The notes under the pieces were generated by a model. The model had not been told where the DNA came from. It did no database searches and worked only from the letters and a program-made list of their open reading frames with translations. Positions 59,086-64,000 of a stretch of DNA of 64,000 nt are shown in pieces. Source of the DNA: Acidimicrobiaceae bacterium (GTDB taxonomy: Bacteria; Actinomycetota; Acidimicrobiia; Acidimicrobiales; RAAP-2). The DNA lies in NCBI GenBank assembly GCA_947456245.1, contig CANGPS010000002.1:1-64000 (forward strand), read 5' to 3'. Numbering within the stretch: the stretch's first letter is position 1; each line of letters begins with the position of its first letter. The position numbers were made by a program, and so were the translations under genes.

Positions 59086-61008
59086 ATGATCCTTCCTCAG
59101 ATCGAGACGCCTGAGGACCTGCGCTCCCTGTCGATCGAGCAGCTCGAGGAGCTCGCTCAGGAGATCCGCTCGTTCATCGTCGAGACGGTGACCACCACCG
59201 GTGGCCACCTCGGCTCCAACCTCGGGGTCGTCGAGCTCACGCTCGCCCTCCACCGGGTCTTCGAGTCCCCCAAGGACCCGATCCTCTGGGACACCGGGCA
59301 CCAGGCCTATGTGCACAAGCTGCTCACCGGCCGTCGCTACGGGTTCAAGGACCTGCGCCAGCAGGGCGGGCTCTCCGGCTACCCCAATCGCGCCGAGTCC
59401 GAGCACGACTGGATCGAGAACTCGCACGCGTCGACCGTCCTGTCCTACGCCTACGGCGTGGCCACCGCCTACGAGCTCGAGGGCCAGCTGGCGGGCCACG
59501 GAGGAGAGCGACGCGTCGTCGCCGTCATCGGAGACGGTGCCCTGACCGGGGGCATGGCCTACGAGGCCCTCAACAACCTCGGGCACTCGGGCCGCCGGGT
59601 CGTGATCGTGCTCAACGACAATGGCCGCAGCTACGCCCCGACCATCTCGCAGCTCTCACAATCGCTGACCAGCCTGCGGCTCCACCCGACCTATGTCCAG
59701 GCACGCGAGCGGCTCCGCCACATCCTCCGAGAGATCCCCGCCGTGGGCGAGGCCGCCTACTCGGGCGTCCACGGCGTCACGAGCGCGCTGCGTGAGCTTG
59801 TGGCCCCGCACACCTTCTTCGAGGCCCTCGGCGTCCGCTACGCCGGTCCCATCGACGGCCACGACATCACCGCCGTCGAGCAGGCGCTGCGCAATGCCGC
59901 CGGCTGGGATGGTCCGATCGTCGTCCACGTGCTGACCCAGAAGGGTCGTGGCTATGCGCCGGCCGAGGAGGACGAGGTCCAGCGCCTCCACGACGTGAAG
60001 GTCGTCGCCACCGTGGCCGACGTCGACGATGGCGCCGACATCGCCCCGGCCACCTACACCGACGCGTTCTCGCGCTCCCTGCTCGCTGCGGCGGCCGCCG
60101 ACCCGAGCATCGTGGCGCTGACGGCAGCCATGCCCGGGCCCACCGGGCTGCTCCCCTTCGAGGCCGCCCATCCCGATCGCTTCGTCGATGTGGGCATCGC
60201 CGAGCAGCACGAGATGACGGCTGCCGCCGGCATGGCCATGGGAGGCCTGCGCCCCGTGGTCGCCGTGTACTCGACCTTCTTCACCCGCGCCGTGGATCAG
60301 GCCACCTACGACGTGGGCATGCACAACCTGCCGGTGACGATCGTGCTCGACCGTGCCGGGATCACCGGCGACGATGGGGCGAGCCACCATGGGGTCCTCG
60401 ACCTCGCCCTGTGCCTGACCATCCCGAACATGACGGTGTTCGCCCCCTCGTCCACCGCCGAGGTCGACGCCATGCTGACCACCGCGCTCAGCCTCGACGG
60501 CCCAGCCACCCTCCGCTTCCCCAAGACCCCGCCCGAGCCGCTCGACGGTGAGGTGGGCCAGGGCCTCGCCAGCCGGACGATCCGCGAGGGGGACGGCGCC
60601 CTCTGCCTGCTCGGCGTCGGCAAGATGACCGCCCGGTGCCTCGCTGCGGCCGCCATCCTCGAGCGCGACCATGGCATCGAGGCCACGGTCATCGACGTGC
60701 GCGTCGTCAGCCCGCTCGACCCCGAGATGCTCGCCCTCGCCGGTCGGCACCGCTGCGTGGTCACCGCTGAGGACGGGATCCGAGTGGGCGGAGCGGGGTC
60801 CCACATCGCCGCCGCACTCACCGAGTCAGCGGCAGCCCTCGGACGGACGGCTCCGCCCGTCACCATCCTCGGGACGCCCAAGGCCTTCTTGTCGCAGGCC
60901 AAGCCCGACGTGATCCTCGCCGAGCTCGGGCTCGACGCCGAGGGGATCGCCGCGTCGAGCCTCGGCGCCTGGTCACGCGCCGCTGCGTCGCCGCAGCCTC
61001 AGGCCTGA
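59086..61008 (+). CDS. dxs: 1-deoxy-D-xylulose-5-phosphate synthase
   Basis: 640 residues from ATG 59086, normal Dxs length; the track start at 58984 is inside tldD antisense. TTGGHLGSNLGVVELTLALH, WDTGHQAYVHK, ThDP motif GDGALTGGMAYEALNN, VGIAEQHEMTAAAGMA with the catalytic Glu, and DRAGITGDDGASHHG. Condenses pyruvate and glyceraldehyde-3-phosphate for the MEP isoprenoid pathway and for thiamine and pyridoxal. Single gene, not in an isoprenoid cluster. Confidence 0.96.
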   Translation: MILPQIETPEDLRSLSIEQLEELAQEIRSFIVETVTTTGGHLGSNLGVVELTLALHRVFESPKDPILWDTGHQAYVHKLLTGRRYGFKDLRQQGGLSGYPNRAESEHDWIENSHASTVLSYAYGVATAYELEGQLAGHGGERRVVAVIGDGALTGGMAYEALNNLGHSGRRVVIVLNDNGRSYAPTISQLSQSLTSLRLHPTYVQARERLRHILREIPAVGEAAYSGVHGVTSALRELVAPHTFFEALGVRYAGPIDGHDITAVEQALRNAAGWDGPIVVHVLTQKGRGYAPAEEDEVQRLHDVKVVATVADVDDGADIAPATYTDAFSRSLLAAAAADPSIVALTAAMPGPTGLLPFEAAHPDRFVDVGIAEQHEMTAAAGMAMGGLRPVVAVYSTFFTRAVDQATYDVGMHNLPVTIVLDRAGITGDDGASHHGVLDLALCLTIPNMTVFAPSSTAEVDAMLTTALSLDGPATLRFPKTPPEPLDGEVGQGLASRTIREGDGALCLLGVGKMTARCLAAAAILERDHGIEATVIDVRVVSPLDPEMLALAGRHRCVVTAEDGIRVGGAGSHIAAALTESAAALGRTAPPVTILGTPKAFLSQAKPDVILAELGLDAEGIAASSLGAWSRAAASPQPQA

Positions 61009-61018
61009 CGAGCGCGGC

Positions 61019-61762
61019 TCAGGGCTTGTTGGCGCCGTTGCGCGCCACGAACTCCCCGACCTCCTGGTAGGCCGGGATCGACTCCCCCGCATCCCCCCAG
61101 AAGCCGGGCTGCACGTCGTACGCCACGTGGCCGGCACCGATGAAGTGGTTGTTCACGTCGGTGATCTCGAGCTCGCCTCGGGCCGAGGGCTCGAGGGTCT
61201 TGACCACGTCGAAGACCTCGGACGCGTAGCAATAGACGCCGGTGACGGCGAAGTGGCTCGGCGGGACCTCGGGCTTCTCGATGATCCGGACGATCCGGCC
61301 GTCCTCGTCCATCTCCGGGACGCCGAGGTGCGAGAGGTGCGTCGGGTCGTCCATCTTCGACAGGACCAGCCGGCAGCCCTGGGGGTTGGCCCGGAACGCC
61401 TCGATGGTGGGCCTGAACGTGTGCTCGAAGATGTTGTCCGCCAGCATCACCACGATGGGGCCGCCCTTGGCAAAGCGCTCGCCGAGGCCCAATGCCTCGG
61501 CGATGCCGCCGGCGTTCTCCTGGACGGCGTAGGAGAGTCCCTCGAGGCCGTAGGAGGAGCCGTCACCGAGCATGCGCATGAAGTCGCCCACGCGCTCGCC
61601 ACCGGTCACGATCAGGAGCTCGTCGATGCCGGCCGCCACCATGGCCTCGACCGACCACTCGACCATCGATCGGTCGTAGACCGGGAGCAGGTGCTTGTTG
61701 GTGATGCGGGTGAGTCGGTTCAGGCGAGAGCCCGTCCCACCAGCCAGGAGGATGCCGCGCAT
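61019..61762 (-). CDS. Sugar nucleotidyltransferase, RmlA-like
   Basis: 247 residues, shorter than standard RmlA (about 290). GILLAGGTGSRLNRLTRITNKHLLPVYDRS is the nucleotide-binding loop; LADNIF replaces the usual GDNIF/LGDNI, and PGFWGDAGESIPAYQ closes the active site. Probably makes dTDP- or UDP-glucose for surface polysaccharide. The close spacing to an alcohol dehydrogenase looks coincidental. TAGGCT sits 6 nt before ATG 61762 and overlaps the stop of the upstream gene. Confidence 0.88.
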   Translation of the reverse strand: MRGILLAGGTGSRLNRLTRITNKHLLPVYDRSMVEWSVEAMVAAGIDELLIVTGGERVGDFMRMLGDGSSYGLEGLSYAVQENAGGIAEALGLGERFAKGGPIVVMLADNIFEHTFRPTIEAFRANPQGCRLVLSKMDDPTHLSHLGVPEMDEDGRIVRIIEKPEVPPSHFAVTGVYCYASEVFDVVKTLEPSARGELEITDVNNHFIGAGHVAYDVQPGFWGDAGESIPAYQEVGEFVARNGANKP

Positions 61763-61768
61763 GGTCGG

Positions 61769-61774
61769 AGCCTA
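61769..61774 (-). promoter_or_regulatory. Predicted leaderless -10 (TAGGCT) for the RmlA-like gene, overlapping the ADH stop
   Basis: TANNNT hexamer, 6 nt to ATG 61762; its TAG is the stop codon of the alcohol dehydrogenase gene. Confidence 0.6.
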
Positions 61775-62887
61775 GATCGAGGAGATTTCGAGGACGCCTC
61801 GGGCGACCTGTCCGGCGTGCATGGCCTCGACGATGTCCCGGAAGGCGTCGAGGGGTCGCGTCATGGTCACGAGCTCGTCGAGCTTGAGTCGCCCTGCCTT
61901 GTAGAGGTCGACCATGAGGCCGACATCGTGGTGCGGGCGGGAGGAGCCGTAGCGGCAGCCGAGGAGCCCCCGGTCGACATAGGCCAGCGAGTTGATGTCG
62001 ACGGCGACCTCGGTCCCCCGGGCCGGGATGCCCAGCGCCACCGCGTTGCCGCCCCAGTCGAGGACGTCGAGGGCGTTGCGGAGCACCGCCGGGTGACCGA
62101 CGCAGTCGAACGCCCAGGTCGCCCCACCCATCGGGTTGAGCGCACCGGCCGCCGACTCGCGGTTCGGCGGGAGCAGCTCGCGCACGGCCGCCACCGCATC
62201 GGTGGTCGAGGCGTCGATGAAGTCGGTGGCACCGAACTGGCGGGCGAGGCCCTCCTTGGACGCCAGCATGTCCACGCCGATGATCCTCGTCGCGCCTGCG
62301 ATCTCGAGCCCCTGGATCACGTTGAGGCCGATGCCGCCGACGCCGAACACGACCGCCGTCTCGCCGGGGCGGACCTGGGCGCGGTTGAGCACGGCGCCGA
62401 CGCCGGTGAGCACCCCACAGCCGATGAGGCACGCGGAGGTCAGGGGCACGTCCTTGGGAATGCGGACCGCCTGCACCTCAGAGACGATGGTCGACTCGAC
62501 GAACACGCTGGCGGCGGCGAAGTTCGACGCCTCCTCGCCCTTGTAGGTGAAGGGGTGCGAGACATTGCCCAACGAGGCTCGGCACCACGTGGGATGACCG
62601 GTCGAGCAGGCCCGACAGACACCGCAGCTGGCCAGCGTGGCGATGACCACGTGGTCGCCTGGCTTCACCGAGCGCACCTCGGAGCCGACGGCCTCGACCA
62701 CACCGGCACCCTCGTGGCCGAGCACGGCCGGAGGCTTCCACGGGATCGTCCCGTTGATCACCGAGAGGTCGGAGTGGCACACGCCAGCTGCCGCCACGGC
62801 CACACGGACCTCCTTCGGCCCGACGTCGCGCAGGCCGAGGTCCTCCGTGACCTCGACGCCATCACCGGTGTAGACGATTCCCCTCAT
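61772..62887 (-). CDS. Zinc-dependent alcohol dehydrogenase, class III-like MDR family
   Basis: 371 residues from ATG 62887 with GGGAGAG upstream; the track start at 63337 overextends. Catalytic zinc Cys in AAGVCHSDLS and His in LGHEGAGVVEAVG; structural zinc Cys cluster CGVCRACSTGHPTWC; NAD loop VVFGVGGIGLNVIQGLEIAG. The motif set matches actinobacterial NDMA-type or class III alcohol dehydrogenases. Oxidises an alcohol to an aldehyde, a plausible partner for the acyl-CoA ligase upstream, though the substrate is unknown. Confidence 0.91.
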   Translation of the reverse strand: MRGIVYTGDGVEVTEDLGLRDVGPKEVRVAVAAAGVCHSDLSVINGTIPWKPPAVLGHEGAGVVEAVGSEVRSVKPGDHVVIATLASCGVCRACSTGHPTWCRASLGNVSHPFTYKGEEASNFAAASVFVESTIVSEVQAVRIPKDVPLTSACLIGCGVLTGVGAVLNRAQVRPGETAVVFGVGGIGLNVIQGLEIAGATRIIGVDMLASKEGLARQFGATDFIDASTTDAVAAVRELLPPNRESAAGALNPMGGATWAFDCVGHPAVLRNALDVLDWGGNAVALGIPARGTEVAVDINSLAYVDRGLLGCRYGSSRPHHDVGLMVDLYKAGRLKLDELVTMTRPLDAFRDIVEAMHAGQVARGVLEISSI

Positions 62888-62942
62888 CGCTTCTCTCCCT
62901 CTTCTGGGCGCTCTCGCCCCATTGAACCCACGAACTCCATGA

Positions 62943-64000
62943 TCATGCCCCGAAACGCTCTCGCAGCTCACGCTTGAGGACCTTGCCGCTCGCGTTGGTG
63001 GGCAGCACATCGACGAACTCGACCCGGCGCGGCACCTTGTAGTTGGCCATGGCACCTCGAGCGAAGGCGATGACGTCGGCTGCGAAGGCCTCGTCGTCGC
63101 GCCCGTCGGCCTCCCGGACCACCACCGCGCAGCCGACCTCGCCGAGCCGCTCGTCAGGCAGGCCGACCACCGCCACCTGGGCGATGCCGGGACAGGCCCG
63201 CAGCATGGACTCGATCTCCGCCGGATAGGCGTTGAAGCCTCCGGTGACGTACATGTCCTTGAGGCGGTCGGTGATGATGACGTTCCCCTCGGCATCCATG
63301 GTCGCCACGTCACCGGTGTGCAGCCAGCCATCCGCATCGATCGCCTTGGCCGTCTCCTCGGGGTTCTCGAAGTAGCCCGGCATCACGGTGTAGCCACGGA
63401 CGACGATCTCGCCGGGCTGCCCGCGCTCGAGCTCGGTCCCATCAGGCCCGACCACGCGCACCTCGATCCCCGGGATGGCTCGTCCCGAGGTCGACGAGAT
63501 GGTCTCCGGGTCGTCGTCGGCCCGGCACATGGTCACCACCCCGGTCGACTCGGTCAGCCCATAGGCGGTCAGCACCGTCTCAAACCCGAGCTCCTCGCGC
63601 ATGGCGACCACGAGCTCGACCGGGACCACGGCCGCCCCGGTCACCCCGAGGCGGAGCGATCCGAGGTCGACGCTGCCTCGCCGAGGGTGGGCCAGGATCG
63701 ACTGGTAGAGCGTCGGCGGCCCTGGGAGCATCGAGATCGACTCGGCGCCGATCCGGTCGAGGACGGCGTCGACGTCGAAGACCGGCTCGGGGATCACCGC
63801 CGCCCCCGCCATCAAGGCTGCGAGGAGTCCGGCCTTGTAGCCGAAGGTGTGGAAGAAGGGGTTGACGACGAGGTAGCGGTCACCACGGCGAAGGCCGACG
63901 ATCGACGCCCAGGTGGCGAAGGTCCGCAGGGTCTGGCGGTGCGTCGTCATCGCTCCCTTGGGGCTCCCCGTCGTGCCCGACGTGAAGACCAGGTCGCAGA
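62943..64000 (-). CDS. AMP-dependent acyl-CoA synthetase, 5' part outside window
   Basis: Visible C-terminal 352 residues. The frame stays open to the window edge, where TSGTTGSPKGAMTTHR forms the ATP loop, so the track ATG at 63950 is internal. VNPFFHTFGYKAGL, AYGLTESTGVVTM, GWLHTGDVATMD, DRLKDMYVTGGFNAYPAEIE and Lys in NASGKVLKRELRERF complete the ANL family set; the FGYKAGLLAALMAG segment resembles FadD3-type enzymes for ring-derived acids. Substrate is inferred. 55 nt before the ADH gene, same strand. Confidence 0.9.
   Translation of the reverse strand, partial: CDLVFTSGTTGSPKGAMTTHRQTLRTFATWASIVGLRRGDRYLVVNPFFHTFGYKAGLLAALMAGAAVIPEPVFDVDAVLDRIGAESISMLPGPPTLYQSILAHPRRGSVDLGSLRLGVTGAAVVPVELVVAMREELGFETVLTAYGLTESTGVVTMCRADDDPETISSTSGRAIPGIEVRVVGPDGTELERGQPGEIVVRGYTVMPGYFENPEETAKAIDADGWLHTGDVATMDAEGNVIITDRLKDMYVTGGFNAYPAEIESMLRACPGIAQVAVVGLPDERLGEVGCAVVVREADGRDDEAFAADVIAFARGAMANYKVPRRVEFVDVLPTNASGKVLKRELRERFGA

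Noticed and set aside
61127-62977. Plus-strand 616-aa ORF across the RmlA-like and alcohol dehydrogenase genes
   Set aside because: Spans two well-supported opposite-strand genes and has shadow composition.

Overview
The window is a gene-dense, high-GC (roughly 65-70 percent by eye) stretch of chromosome from an actinomycete-type bacterium. The evidence is the fused 2-oxoglutarate decarboxylase/E1 (Kgd type), a fused PafB-PafC regulator, the F420 enzyme CofC/FbiD, an FmdB/Ruc-type zinc-ribbon chaperone, a MurF with a membrane domain, and many acyl-CoA enzymes. My best guess is Actinomycetota, class Acidimicrobiia; this is inference from gene content, not a phylogenetic result.

Layout. 0-1.5 kb: two CitE/malyl-CoA lyase-type genes. 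1.6-5.0 kb: a tungstate/molybdate ABC importer (tupABC) with a HTH-TOBE regulator. 5.2-10.5 kb: thioesterase, a large conserved unknown, a DUF1611 protein coupled to an alanine/ornithine-racemase-like enzyme, a TetR regulator and tRNA-Val(TAC). 10.5-15.3 kb: inositol monophosphatase family enzyme, two unknowns, aldehyde dehydrogenase, APH-type kinase and a small unknown. 15.3-19.2 kb: a sigma-like protein, a membrane-anchored protein and a LysM-BTAD membrane protein. 19.1-22.5 kb: Ddl, a membrane-domain MurF and a hydrolase. 22.6-27.2 kb: a short UvrD-like helicase, a GlcD-like flavoprotein and a ThDP enzyme in one overlapping operon. 27.2-33.6 kb: XthA, FabZ-like dehydratase, an NYN-IF2_N-IF2_N-S1 protein and Kgd. 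33.6-41.4 kb: hydrolase, TIGR01777 epimerase and a peptide ABC transporter whose fused ATPase lies on the other strand. 41.4-49.4 kb: RNase HII, acyl-CoA ligase, GH38 alpha-mannosidase, GpsA and a two-subunit B12 acyl-CoA mutase. 49.4-55.9 kb: CofC, a lysine/alanine-repeat histone-like protein, a TraG/VirD4-type ATPase convergent with a MobF relaxase domain, PafBC and a MoaC homologue without its key histidine. 55.9-64 kb: a Ruc-like chaperone behind a CIRCE-like operator, TldE/TldD, Dxs, an RmlA-like nucleotidyltransferase, a zinc alcohol dehydrogenase and an acyl-CoA ligase cut by the window end.

Two window-wide properties stand out. First, about 18 genes carry a TANNNT hexamer exactly 6-8 nt (usually 6) before the start codon and have no well-placed Shine-Dalgarno, which predicts widespread leaderless transcription and fixes many start codons. 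Second, packing is extreme: ATGA/GTGA start-stop overlaps, convergent genes meeting in a single TGATCA, and two cases where the upstream TAG stop is also the first three bases of the next gene's predicted -10 hexamer.

The most promising leads for something new are the NYN-IF2_N-S1 ribonuclease candidate, the stand-alone relaxase coupled to PafBC and facing a soluble TraG-like ATPase, the DUF1611-racemase pair, the sigma/LysM-BTAD trio, the degenerate MoaC, and the hairpin in the leader of the histone-like gene.
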